DNA of 64,000 nt, taken from the NCBI GenBank assembly GCA_014898415.1, contig RCTD01000008.1:1612001-1676000 (forward strand), written 5' to 3'. This stretch comes from Stromatinia cepivora. Taxonomy: Eukaryota; Ascomycota; Leotiomycetes; Helotiales; Sclerotiniaceae. Below the pieces are notes generated by a model, which saw nothing but the letters and a program-made list of their open reading frames with translations, ran no database searches and was not told where the DNA came from. Both the position numbers and the translations under genes were made by a program. This document shows positions 11,830 to 22,627 of the stretch, piece by piece; positions within the stretch are counted from its first letter, which is position 1, and each line of letters starts with the position of its first letter.

Positions 11830-12177
11830 TCAATCACGCTTCCCGAATGCCTCAAGCCGGTGCTCCACCAGCTCTTTATCTTTAACAGCAGATGTCATCA
11901 AAATCCATGTTAACAAAGCCGAGCTAAATGCTCCTACGCTTAACTCGACCAGGCCGCCATCCGAAGACGCTGAAATCCCTATATCCCCGTTTCTATACCG
12001 TCTCTCTGCGTCTATGATGGAACTGGCTGCGTTTCGGAGGGTCAAAAAACGATCATTGATATCAGAAGGACGAAGATGAGTACCTGTTGTAAGCGATGAG
12101 CCATAGCTTAGGATATGAGGGGTATCAAGCGGATGGTTGAGAGAATATATAGAGGGAAAATTAAAATCGTTAAGAAT
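11830..12177 (-). CDS. Exon-like open frame, probable C-terminus of an unresolved gene
   Basis: A minus-strand frame open from 12177 to a stop at 11830 encodes about 115 residues of convincing composition, including GTHLRPSDINDRFLTLRNAA and a hydrophobic segment (VGAFSSALLTWILM) followed by a charged end (VKDKELVEHRLEAFGKRD). It has no suitable ATG at its start, as expected of a last exon entered by splicing. The upstream exon may lie in the 12.5-13.0 kb pieces, but I could not join them. Family unknown. Confidence 0.35.
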   Translation of the reverse strand: MLNDFNFPSIYSLNHPLDTPHILSYGSSLTTGTHLRPSDINDRFLTLRNAASSIIDAERRYRNGDIGISASSDGGLVELSVGAFSSALLTWILMTSAVKDKELVEHRLEAFGKRD

Positions 12178-12495
12178 TTAAAAGTTGGGGAATCAGAGTA
12201 TAAAATGATTTAAATAGAGAGGAGTTTTATGCCGATAAACCGAAGATGTTGTTAAGGGTGCTCGGAAGTTCTTTCTCGAAGAAACTGCCTGTATCATATG
12301 AATTTAGCCACGTGCCTCGACTGGCGTATCCACTCTCTCATTCTTAAAAAGTGAGTAGAGTTGAGGAGAGTCGATATAACTACACATCCGCTCTAGAACA
12401 CCCGTTCGCCAATCCTCATTCATTCTCTCAAACTCTTTCCAAATATGAACCACGACCTGTACACTGGGACACAAACCTCCTTAGTGCATCAAAAC

Positions 12496-12981
12496 CTACA
12501 TCCGACGCCCAAACAAACCAGACATCCACATATACATTATCTGAATCCACCAGGTGCTCTTCTCACTAACCAAAAGATGCAACGGTCGGTGCATTTGTAC
12601 TCTTAAACCCAAGTATCCCAAGCCACTGCATGCTTCTCTAAATAATCCCATCCTAACATACCCCCTCCTCGCGAGCCTTCTCAAAAGATTTCTCCCACAC
12701 CTGCTCACCACTTCAAACCATCTCCCCAGCACCTCTCTCACCTTCTCATATTCCTTACTCCTCCTCACCGTATCCTCAAAACAGAGCGTTCCCAGTACAC
12801 TCATGCCAAACATCAAAGTATACCACCAAGCCAAGGCCGTATATATCTGCGCCGAAGTTTCAGTTCCTTTTGACCCCACGAACACCATCACAATACCCAA
12901 AAAAAATGGATCAGTAAGTGATTGTCGTGATAGATATTGTTGTGAAAGAGATAGGTCGAGATACGTGCGTCCCGATAGCAC
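12496..12981 (-). CDS. Unresolved membrane-protein-like open frame
   Basis: A minus-strand frame of 161 codons contains two hydrophobic stretches (PFFLGIVMVFVG and YTALAWWYTLMFGMSVLGTLCF) and then a basic segment (RRSKEYEKVREVLGRWFEVV). The second half, towards MYMWMSGLFGRRM, looks less natural and may be intron or untranslated sequence. It may belong with the exon-like frame at 11.8-12.2 kb or with the small gene at 13.2-13.8 kb. No family recognised. Confidence 0.3.
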   Translation of the reverse strand: MLSGRTYLDLSLSQQYLSRQSLTDPFFLGIVMVFVGSKGTETSAQIYTALAWWYTLMFGMSVLGTLCFEDTVRRSKEYEKVREVLGRWFEVVSRCGRNLLRRLARRGYVRMGLFREACSGLGYLGLRVQMHRPLHLLVSEKSTWWIQIMYMWMSGLFGRRM

Positions 12982-13226
12982 ACTGCAAAGGGGAATAAGG
13001 ATTGAAACTGATCAAATTATATTATAAAAATTTCAAATAGTAAAACTAATAAATTTAAATAATGATTTGGATTGTATATGAATAATATACAAAAAGATTA
13101 ATAGAAAATCGATTGAATTTATCAAGAAGAAAGGAACAGAGTCCTCTCTTATATCTAATTACAAAGAATCATATGATCATATGACTACAAACTAGCTATG
13201 TATTAGGCCTTGATATCCCAACTCTC

Positions 13227-13762
13227 TCACATTATAAGCAAGGTAAGCTATTTGTGATTTTAGCACTCAGCAGTTGCAGGGTAGAGAAGATTGGAGTACA
13301 TACTCTAGCAATCAAGATCGAAGATATATCGAACATCGAACATTTCGATGCCGGTCGTCTCCGCGATAGTGAAATGGCGTACGCAAAGAGAAAAATAGTG
13401 TTGAAAATCCATGTGATGATTAAAAGAACATAAAGAGCCTTTAAGTTTCTTCTGAAACGTCCGTCAAGATAGGTGGCTGTAGGTAAGTAAATTTTAGTAT
13501 ATTATATCGATGAAAGAACATAAATGTTTACTTACTATACATAAGACGATATACCCATTTCCGAGATCAGATTACCTAGAACAAGTAAGTCTGTCAGTGT
13601 TTCTCTCCGCGAATATGCAATTATATCACTGGACATATCCCACCATAACTTTCGCACCTCCTTTAACTTCTTGGCCGGTTGTCTCTGTGGCCTGAAGACT
13701 ACTCTTACAAACCAAATCGAGAAAGAAAGTACGTGTATCAAGCGCAGATGCCGGAAGCCCAT
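13227..13762 (-). CDS. Putative small membrane protein, model tentative
   Basis: Minus-strand model: exon 13555-13762, exon 13304-13476, exon 13227-13247, giving 133 aa. The first intron (78 nt, donor GTATAT, TACTAA branch site, acceptor CTACAG) joins LVLGNLISEM in phase to ATYLDGRFRRNLKALYVLL. This removes an in-frame TAG and supports the splice. Hydrophobic segments lie near the N-terminus (HVLSFSIWFVRVVF) and in the second exon (LYVLLIITWIFNTIFLFAYAI). The short last exon is the weakest part; the frame could instead continue into the region at 12.5-13.0 kb. I do not recognise a family. Confidence 0.35.
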
Positions 13763-15486
13763 TATCTTTATTTGAAGACTTTATTTTGAGCGATAATATT
13801 GGCGCTGATGTGCTTCCCAATATTAGAATGAGTAAAGTAGATAGCATGATTAAAGTGGCACAAGTTAATGTGAAATTTTTGGAAGTGTGGTGCTGGAATT
13901 ACATGATGGTATAGTGTAAATTCTTTACTGTTCGTGATGAAGTTATCTGGGTCCTTGGGGTTGTGTGTGCGCTTTCTAATTCTAAATCGATCTGTCCTTT
14001 CCCTTATCTTTGGTATCATCGATTACGGCTCACAGGTGAAGATTCTTCGTATTCACCTAGTATTTTGAGCAAGTGATGAAAGGGAAGTTACGTGGAGCCG
14101 AAGAATCCGAGGAAATATCTATCTTACTTGATTGTACATAAAAGTTGCTGGTATCTGGATATTGCGATGCCTTAGAATATAGATGGAAAAAAAACAAAAT
14201 AAGAGAATATAACGAACGAACGAACTATATGTGATGTGAACAACCTAATCGCACACTCTGAAAATATATTAATCTATAAATCTTATGAATGCGAATGAAT
14301 GAATTATCTATAATCATGAGACAAATTACAAATACCATTATATCTACTTTGCTAAAATTGTAAATGGGACACAGAAATATGTATCATTGAATCACGCCGG
14401 TGGTTATGATCAAGATATCCAATCCTCAGGACTGCAAGTCGAATCAGTAGAGACTTTTAAACATGGAAATTATTTTGATTACTGATTTATCTAGAACAAC
14501 AATTTTGAAAGAAATCTTTCAATCATTTTCGAGATTTGACGATGTGCTGCTCAAGAATCGAAAAATTCATAACCGTATGTCTTTTACTACCATGAATCAT
14601 AATAATCTCCATCACAACACCACTGGATGTACTCCGTACTGACTCAAAAAACAACGTAAAACCAACATTAATTCTAATTTCCGGTAACTGGAGAAGCATC
14701 TCATGAATTCCGGCATCTACTGGGGCTATAAAAACTCACACTTACAAAATTCCAACTCATCCTTCGCCTTCAAAATTCCCTACTAATTATATGCCTCGCC
14801 CACTGCAGACACGCATCCCTTTCTCGCAGCGCATTCATGAATAATTGCACTACACTCCACTCCAAGCCCAATTCCAATAATCCATCCTATCCATAAGCTG
14901 AGATTTTGTGAAATTGATTCAATGTTAGACTTTAATGAAATGCATTGAACTTCATCGCACCAGAGGAGTTCTAGAGTCCCGAGTCGGATATGGTTGATTC
15001 TGGTGCGGAATTACGACGCCGAGCAATACGGCCGGTTCGTTGAAATATAAGTTTGAGATGTAAGATCTTATATGTTATGATGCAAAACTGTAGTGTCTGG
15101 CGTTTTGACAATTACAGTCAAGTCACAGGTACCAAATGCATCGACGCCTTGGGTCACAATACTATTATGAAGAGTTCCCTCAACGTGAAGAGACCACACA
15201 TCATCTTGAGTAATCTTTCCTAGATAAAAGTTAAGAATAGATGACAAGAATCAATCCAAAAGCCAGGAGAAAAAGCGACTCTCAAGCGAGGGGCTATTCT
15301 AGGAAACTCGATGAATCAAAAAAAACGCCACCTCAATTCCTCGATAGTCTCCCCTGCATAACAAGCTGAGACAACAGAAGAAAAGCAAAAAGATTAAGAA
15401 TAGGGACCAGATAAACCATTTCAAGTCTTCCACCTACAGAAAATCACCACTTGGCTTTTGCGATCCATCTTCACCATCTCTTGAAG
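13763..15486. other. Intergenic, nothing recognised
   Basis: 1.7 kb of AT-rich sequence between the unresolved minus-strand pieces and the GT92 gene. It includes a short CGAA repeat near 14.21 kb. No coding-like frame longer than about 80 codons and no RNA gene seen. Confidence 0.45.
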
Positions 15487-16620
15487 ATGTTCTTCAATTT
15501 CCTATCGGGAACACATGGCGTACCATGGAAGTTTCTCTTTCTATGCGTCTCCGCACTGGTCATGATCCATTATATGTTGGTAGATATTAAGCCTAAAGAT
15601 GAGCCTGAATCGGAGGCATCCAAGGCGGATGAAGTGACAGACATAATTCCAAGTCCGACACCTACGAAGCATGCAGGTCCCGCAGGAACTTTCGAGGAGT
15701 TCAAGGCAATTCTTGGAGTTTTTGGTGGAACGGAAACATCGGATTCAAAAGACTCGAACACATTGGAAGATGCGAGTTTAGAAACCGCGACGCCCGGTCA
15801 TAAGTTCAAGAAACCATTCCTCGGATCTAAGCAGGACACTCGAGACGACGAATATGTTTCTGTGTGTATGGCAGTTAAAGATCAGCAGCAAGACTTACCT
15901 GAATGGTTCATTCACCACTATTATCATCTTGGGATAAAAAGATTCTACATCATGGACGATGGTTCTGATCCACCTCTATCGGAGATGGAAGATTTGGGTA
16001 TACCTCGAGAGCATGTAACTTTCCAATACTTCAGCAAGTCAGAACATACTTTTTATATGCAAGAACACGTCTACAATATCTGTGTTGATAAATACCGGAG
16101 CAACCACACTTGGATGGCTTTCATCGATGCCGACGAATATCTGGAGATGACAGGAAAAGAAAATTTGGTTCAGTTCCTAGAATCATTCGAGGAAGATGAA
16201 AACGTTGGCGCAATATATGTTTCATGGATGACGCATTCTTCTGCTGGCCTACTAAGCAGAGCCAAATCTGTCCGCAAGGCCTACATCGATTGCATATGGG
16301 ATGGGGAAGGACATAATATACTAGGCAAAACCATCTCCAAACTTTCTATGTATGCTGGTACAAACACCGTCCATCAAGTCCAGAATAAAGACGGGGCAAT
16401 AATTGTTGATGAAAATGGGGTTGAGGCACCTTTACAACGAAGGCCACCGACGAAAAATCGAATAGCACTGCATCATTATGCATTGAAGAGTCGAGAGGAA
16501 TATCGGGAGAAAATTGATCGAGGGAATGCCATGAGTACTCCAAAAGATTGGCAATTTTGGAATAGTGTTGAAGGAATGGCAGGTATAGAATGTCTTTCCA
16601 TGGCAGAATATTATCCTTGA
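15487..16620 (+). CDS. Glycosyltransferase family 92-like type II membrane protein
   Basis: Single exon, 377 aa. The first true ATG is at 15487; the frame is open a little further upstream but only from a TTG. Residues about 14-32 (WKFLFLCVSALVMIHYML) form one membrane anchor near the N-terminus, followed by a low-complexity stem of about 80 residues. The catalytic-type domain starts at VSVCMAVKDQQQDLPEWFIHHY and carries MDDGSDPP, the metal-binding DADEY motif at 214-218, and the C-terminal signature RIALHHYALKSREEYREK. This is the GT92 (DUF23) pattern of fungal putative Golgi glycosyltransferases; family members elsewhere transfer galactose, but the fungal donor and acceptor are not known to me. 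Length and motifs look intact. Confidence 0.88.
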   Translation: MFFNFLSGTHGVPWKFLFLCVSALVMIHYMLVDIKPKDEPESEASKADEVTDIIPSPTPTKHAGPAGTFEEFKAILGVFGGTETSDSKDSNTLEDASLETATPGHKFKKPFLGSKQDTRDDEYVSVCMAVKDQQQDLPEWFIHHYYHLGIKRFYIMDDGSDPPLSEMEDLGIPREHVTFQYFSKSEHTFYMQEHVYNICVDKYRSNHTWMAFIDADEYLEMTGKENLVQFLESFEEDENVGAIYVSWMTHSSAGLLSRAKSVRKAYIDCIWDGEGHNILGKTISKLSMYAGTNTVHQVQNKDGAIIVDENGVEAPLQRRPPTKNRIALHHYALKSREEYREKIDRGNAMSTPKDWQFWNSVEGMAGIECLSMAEYYP

Positions 16621-17703
16621 ATGGGTATTATCCAGGACGAGCTTTAGATATTTTAAAGTTTGTATTGATGAAGTTTGGGTTTGAGAGAATTTATACTTAA
16701 TTTGTGTCCATGTTTCCGACTTGTAGTTGAATGTGTCTTTATCCAATGGTAATAGAGGATGATTCCAGACACATTGACCTGGTATAAGATAGAGCTCCAA
16801 AATCAGTATATCCTCACTACCTACTCAAATATGACCTGTGTTAAGTGAGTTCGCAGGTATTCAATGTCCATGAGTAGATCAGACCAAGTATTGTTTCTTC
16901 TGTATCAGAATTAGATCCCAAAAACTTGGCTTCCTGATGGAGCTGTCTTCCCACCAACAAAGCGTCGAGGTCCGTCGAGGTCCAGAACGGGCGATGGCGA
17001 TTTTCCGATCAAGCAAAGAATCAATGATCGAAATTCTGTTATACATGTAAACACTCTAGAGGCTGCTCGAGGATTATCTGTTCCCTCATTCGTGACGGAG
17101 GTAAAATGAATCATCTCGAATTGATTTCAAATCTACATCTACCTACCTAGCTTTCCTGCCATACATTACTTTGGCCATCCAGTAAGCTGGCCCATTCTTC
17201 TTCTGGTGTCGATTGCGAAGAATCACGGTTCGCACCATGATGGCGGTATGAGTGGAGAAGCAAACGCCAAACAACTTTTTGTTCATGCAGATCTTGAGCA
17301 CATTTTCCAATGCTGCTTTTCAACCTTTTTACCGACCAAAAATAAATATTGTTAAAGAATCATGAGATTTCATAGAGATAAGATAAGAATAAATTCAAAA
17401 GTTATAAAAGCAGCAATGATTCGAGTGAGTTTTGGTAAACCTTTAAACTAAACATCGTTAGTCTGAGCGTGTTTGAGCACTTTATTTTATCCACCTTGGC
17501 ACTTTTCCAACACCACTTCCAAACAACCATGAATAATAATTTGAGCAAGATAGAGCAAAAAGATGTAGGTAAAAAGAGTAGTTCAACATGAAAAGGGACA
17601 CGAAATCTTCTCAATTGCGGGCCGTAGTTCTTCCTGAGTAACCTTGATATCTTCGATACATGCTCAATGATTGTTTGACACTCACATGAATATTCGCTTC
17701 AAC

Positions 17704-17738
<35 letters not shown>

Positions 17739-18205
17739 CAAACTCATCAAACCCAACCTTGACAGCCTCACTCACGAAAAGCAATTATTGCTTCATCTTT
17801 CATCCGGTCTACAAATACTGTATCCATCTCCACTGGTAATACTGAAACTCTCGCGAAGAAGCCACCAGTTCCGAATTCGTACTTTTCAGAGCCTCAAACC
17901 TTTCTCCCCCAGATTCTCATGCAAAGAGATCTAGAAACATACCCCTCCAACTACCTCATAACTTCTCATCGTTCCTACCTCAACCGTATTAAAGAAGTAT
18001 CTTGTCCTCTTTCTTCATAACATCAATCAATCAACTCACACAACAACAACAATAATTCATAATACCATTCACACATCACACGATCCGCCGGCGGTTCATC
18101 ATCTTACGAATACAACATCACTATAAATAAATATCTACCTCTATTCTCCCAATACCAACTTCCCTACTACCAAATAAATAACATTATACCAATCCCTCTG
18201 CAAAA
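16621..18205. other. Intergenic; leader of the copper-transporter gene
   Basis: No gene recognised. A CAGC tandem repeat lies near 17.7 kb. The last 250 bases before the Ctr gene are C/T/A-rich with almost no G, as in the leaders of highly expressed fungal genes. Confidence 0.4.
17704..17735. repeat. CAGC tetranucleotide microsatellite
   Basis: About eight uninterrupted CAGC units. Confidence 0.9.
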
Positions 18206-18848
18206 ATGGACATGTCACACTCAGGCATGGATATGGGTATGGGTATGACCAACACCACTACCACCACAATGAACATGTCCATGATGTCCATGACATTCTT
18301 CATATCCAAAACCACCGCCCTCTACTCCAACATGTGGACACCCAGCACCGATGCCGGATACGCCGGAACCTGTATATTTCTCGTTCTCCTCGCCACCTTG
18401 TTCCGCGGTCTACTCGCCGTCAAAGCCTGGAAAGAAAGCGCATGGCTCGCCGAAGAAACTAATCGTCGTTATGTTACTGTTGCCGGAAAAGGTCCAAAAT
18501 CCGAACGCATTTCGTTGGAAAGTGATGCGAAGAATATGGTTTTGAGCGAGAATGGCATTGAGGAGAATGTGATGGTGGTTAAGACAAGGTCGATGGGAAT
18601 TAGACCGTGGAGATTAAGTGTTGATCCTGTGAGGGCGGTTATGGATACTATTATTGCTGGAGTTGGATGGTTACTGTGAGTTTTTTGTTCTCTTTTTCAT
18701 TTATTTTGGTTTGAGTAAAGACTAATTGGTATATAGTATGCTTGCGATCATGACTATGAATCTCGGATATTTCCTCTCCGTCTTAGGTGGTACATTCCTT
18801 GGAAGTTTAGCACTAGGTCGCTATGTCATTGCATCATCTGAGCACTAG
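18206..18848 (+). CDS. Ctr-family copper transporter
   Basis: Two exons (18206-18675, 18737-18848; 61-nt intron with GTGAGT donor) give 193 aa. The N-terminus is Met-rich (MDMSHSGMDMGMGM and MNMSMMSM), the extracellular copper-collecting region of Ctr proteins. TM1 is AGTCIFLVLLATLFRGLLAV. After a cytosolic loop of about 70 residues, TM2 carries the MxxxM copper-relay motif (MLAIM, 158-162) followed by MN, and TM3 carries the GxxxG packing motif (G175-G179). All hallmark residues of a high-affinity copper importer or vacuolar copper exporter (Ctr2-like) are present. The C-terminus is short with no Cys cluster. A degraded copper-protein gene lies 1.8 kb downstream. Confidence 0.92.
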
Positions 18849-20606
18849 GCATTCTTTCTAGAAAATAGACACTCCATAGATATACTGCGGCTAGCAAGCA
18901 GCCTTATGGGATTTAATTAATGATGATGATCATGGAATGGAAAGGAAAGGGAAGGAAAGGGGCGCGTATCATTTTGGTTTGAATAGATGGTATTCTGACT
19001 GGCAGAAAGGAATTTGGGTATTATGACTCGATAATGAAGCATGATTATTAAATTACCCAATCGATTACGACGTGATGATTTTTTGTACTGGTTTTTTTTT
19101 TCTTTGGCAAAGGAGTTGGGTAAAAGCATAGCATGGTTTTAGCATAAGCATAAACATGATGCGAAGATAAAAGGAAGGGATTGTATATATAGAGAGAAAG
19201 AGAGTCTCCAGAGTTTCCGTAGATATCAAAAATACCTCAAAACAAATATCATGACTTCGCTATATGTAATTCTACCTATGAATATCCCCGCATGTCTGAG
19301 CAACCGATTCATCTCAGCAGTTCCAACCATTCTACCTACCCAACAATCTATCCCATCATATCTATCATATACATAATACCACAACAGCCTACCTATCTAC
19401 AATCCTAAAAATTCCTGCGTCTATCCGTCCTGGTACAACCTTGTAAACTTACACTGCTTAAAAGTTTGTGTGATGTGTTACATCTATGTTTATCTATAAG
19501 TAGGTATTACAAAAAGACCCTGAATGTGATATATTCATTTTATATTTACCTCCGAGTGTTGCATTGTGTTATGGTTCGTATATAGTCTTATGTAGTGATA
19601 TATATAGTGGTATGTACCTAATGGTATGTAGTGCTAACTTCTAAATAAGTAGGTACTTGAGGTTAATGTAAGATGGCTGTTTGCACATTTCTTATTTATG
19701 TTGTTATTGTGGAGAATCGAGATTCAGTGGTCTGAATTACTCTGCAGGTCGTTATAAGGGAGAAAGAGAGGGGGGAGAGGGGAGAGAGGAGAGGAAAGAA
19801 AAGGAGAAAAAGAGGACGAGGTGGAAATTTGGGGTGGAGTAAGAATAAGATAGACTGGATTTGGAGGAAAAAGGGATTTTTATTTCCCTCCCAGGACATC
19901 TTGGAAAAGAAACGAAAAACGAATTGTTCTAAATGCTGATGAATCTAAAACCAAGAGATTTTTCCGAATAATAAATAATATGAGCCAAAGTGTTTGGGTG
20001 TTTGAATAGTAGATCATGATGTTCGATTCATGTTATTTAAGGATCTGCGAGTAATACTTCGTAGGTGATAGCATATAATATGATAATGAAACGGAGTATG
20101 CTCTGAATTTGTGAGATTATTTTTTTTATGTAGAGGAGAAGAGAAGATGTGGTGAGATGAGATAGATGGTGGATGGAAGAAAGAAGCAGTGAGGAGGTGG
20201 AATCGATGAAATATTGTCTCTGTTTTGTTTATCGAGTCTCTACTTAATTTCTTGAGAAGGAGGGAGAAGTTTTGATGTATGCGTGTGGGGGGTGGAGGAT
20301 AACATGTGTTATTTGATGATGATATAACTTCATGCCAGAGTTGAATGAATATCAAATGGGGGAAAAATATAAAGAGCATATTTACCATTCTGCTCACTTT
20401 TCCCGAGATATTCAGGAGAGTATGGGAACTTGAGGTTATTCGAGATATTTGCCTGTCATATTGCGCTGTAGGTTTCGTGAGGATATTTAAGTCTAAGTGA
20501 TGAGATGGCAAAATATTGTAGCACATCCAGTGTCATTTAATTTCATCTCAATCCCAGTTCAATTGAACAATAATAGTCCTTTCACTTTCATCTTGCCTTC
20601 ATCAAA
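18849..20606. other. Intergenic, with a purine-rich tract
   Basis: About 1.75 kb with no gene recognised. Around 19.75-19.83 kb the plus strand is a run of G and A only (gagagaggggggagagg-like). A 170-codon minus-strand frame near 20.0-20.5 kb is a low-complexity shadow of a similar region. Confidence 0.45.
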
Positions 20607-21275
20607 ATGTATGTCACTAATCCCTCTCCGTGCTGGTAGTCTTCTCAATCCCCCTCTTCACCAACGCCAACTTCCTTCTCGTCATATCCCGCTCCCAGCG
20701 TCTTCGACGAAGAGAATCTCTGCAATTTCCCTGCGCAGGCCAAACACCATATCCACAATTGAACACTCTGGCCCTTATCAGGTGGTTCTATCACTCTGGG
20801 TACAGAAGATTTATTTGGGGACATTGAGGTACTTGCTGAATTTGGAAATAACGTTGGAAGAGCTTTTAATACCCTTTCACCACAAACTTTTGCGGAAACA
20901 GGGGCAAGGAGTTTTTGCATGGGGGATATTGTGTTGAGTGGGATGTGCTGAAATTTGAGGAAAGGGATGAATGCTACTATTCAGGTTTTTACCGAGCGTG
21001 AGGAGATGAGTACGGGTTGTATAATGTGAGTTCTGTGGAGGGTTTTGAGTGTGAATTGATATGCTAATGAGTCGTGACCAGCAGTGTGTTGATATAATTT
21101 TCGAAAAATTCTTCAACAAATGTGGGTTTCGTGGTCGAATGTGATGGATGTGAAGATTGCTGCAGGTGCATCGAAATACTACTTCCTCTTCAGATTTCTG
21201 GCGCAGCTGCGTTGACTGGAGTTTTGCATCGATAGGACTGGTAGCAGTGGGATTTCATTTGCTTCAATGTGGTAA
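20607..21275 (+). pseudogene. Decayed BIM1/X325-like (LPMO-like) copper-binding protein gene
   Basis: Conserved blocks of the X325 (BIM1-like) family appear in the right order but in shifting frames: a signal-peptide-like stretch ending NANFLL (frame of 20669), SYPAPSVFDEEN (from 20682, +1), QFPCAGQTPYPQLN (from 20723, shifted back), TLWPLSGGSITLG...SFCMGDIVLSGMC (from 20763, shifted again), an in-frame TGA at 20949, then GMNATIQVF, a further shift to GLYN, a plausible GT-AG intron, and CVDIIF. A GPI-signal-like hydrophobic tail (LVAVGF) follows near 21.24 kb. The mature-start His of the family, a copper ligand, reads Asn, and the second expected His is not visible. With at least three indels and one stop in about 400 bases it cannot make the protein. 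No ATG is in frame with the signal peptide. Confidence 0.75.
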
Positions 21276-22627
21276 TATGGATATATCATATGATGTGAGG
21301 AGTATGCACTCGAATAGAGAGATATAATATTTTACCAGTAAATATCTTAACTGCTGCAGAGAGAGGGCTCAAGGCTTCCCTCTCAATAGAAATGACAGAT
21401 AATTGGGGAAGCCAAGACATCCTTTTGGCCGGTTTATGTAGAACAATGTACAAGTCAGCCCCAAGACATCACTGAAGCCTTGGGATAGAATACTTGTTAG
21501 TTTCAGTTCGATAACTGGCGCCGGATGATTGGATTGCCACTTGGCGGTAAAATGAGACCTTTGGAGATGCTCTTGATGAGGTAGTTTTTACAGTACTGTA
21601 GAACTTGACACAGAGGTTTAAGTAGAGATAGATGAAGCCATACTTTTCTGATAGTATCAAAACAATCACCAGACATATGAAGGTGGATAGTCCAATCTCT
21701 CAAGCAAGTGATCGGAGATATTCTTCCTAAGAATGCGTATTTCGGACTTTGAACAAAGGCAAGATCTTACCAGGTAAAACCGACCTCGGTATCATCTTCC
21801 TGTTACCCGGAACTCATAACACCAATAACAGATCAAATCCGATAATCGGACATATCTGGAACGAAAATTCAGAAACATTTCCTGCCGCAAAAGAGGTCAT
21901 TTATCATCTCGACATTGAGTAATGCCTCGGCTTATCAAAGTTTAGGCGATAACAGATAAGAGGTGTTTCTACGGTTTCTCGACCCGAGGGTAACCAAGGA
22001 TAGCCTTTTTACATGCATTACAAGGGCTGGAAATGTACCAAATGGAGCCCTCCCCACCTCTCCACATGCAAAAGAGATGAATTCATCATATTACTAGGTA
22101 GTTTGAACATTTCATTGTTGAGGAGGATATTCCATCTCGTAGCTACCTAGTACTCAATAATGTGTTCTATATTTATGATGAGATAGTGAACAATATCTTT
22201 GATTAAATAATATCAAAAAGACGACATCATTTATTTGTCAAAGTATGATATAGCGATAAAGATTATCACATTAAGGAATGAAGTACAAACAAACCATCAA
22301 AAAACGTAAAGGCGGCGAATACCGAAAAAGGTATTACCCCACATTCACAAGCTTAAGTTTGAAGGGTTCTAACCAAAAGCTACCTTTCCCCTCCATCCGA
22401 ATGCATGCTGCTCTTGGGGAAGGAACTTGCATGCCGAGTTGGCTCCTCATTGCCACAACCAAGCTGCTAATATAGTCATATCTTCTTCTCATTTTCCCTC
22501 TACATCTTTGAGCTTCTCGAGTTTCTTTCACATCAACTACATCTCTCAATTCTTTTCCGTTTGATATCCACAAATCTACGATATCGGTTCTTATATCTCT
22601 CAATATACCCATCAAATAGTTTACAAG
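21276..22627. other. Intergenic upstream of malate synthase
   Basis: No gene recognised. The final 130 bases before the ATG are pyrimidine-rich (a tctacatctttgagcttct type of leader). Confidence 0.4.

Noticed and set aside
15451..15486. Earlier start for the GT92 gene
   Set aside because: The codon at 15451 is TTG; the first ATG is at 15487 and precedes the membrane anchor as expected.
20014..20526. 170-codon minus-strand ORF
   Set aside because: Composition follows the purine-rich plus strand (Ser, His, Leu, Pro, Ile); no hydrophobic or conserved pattern.
20645..20920. 91-codon minus-strand ORF
   Set aside because: It lies antisense to the X325-like blocks, which explain the sequence better.
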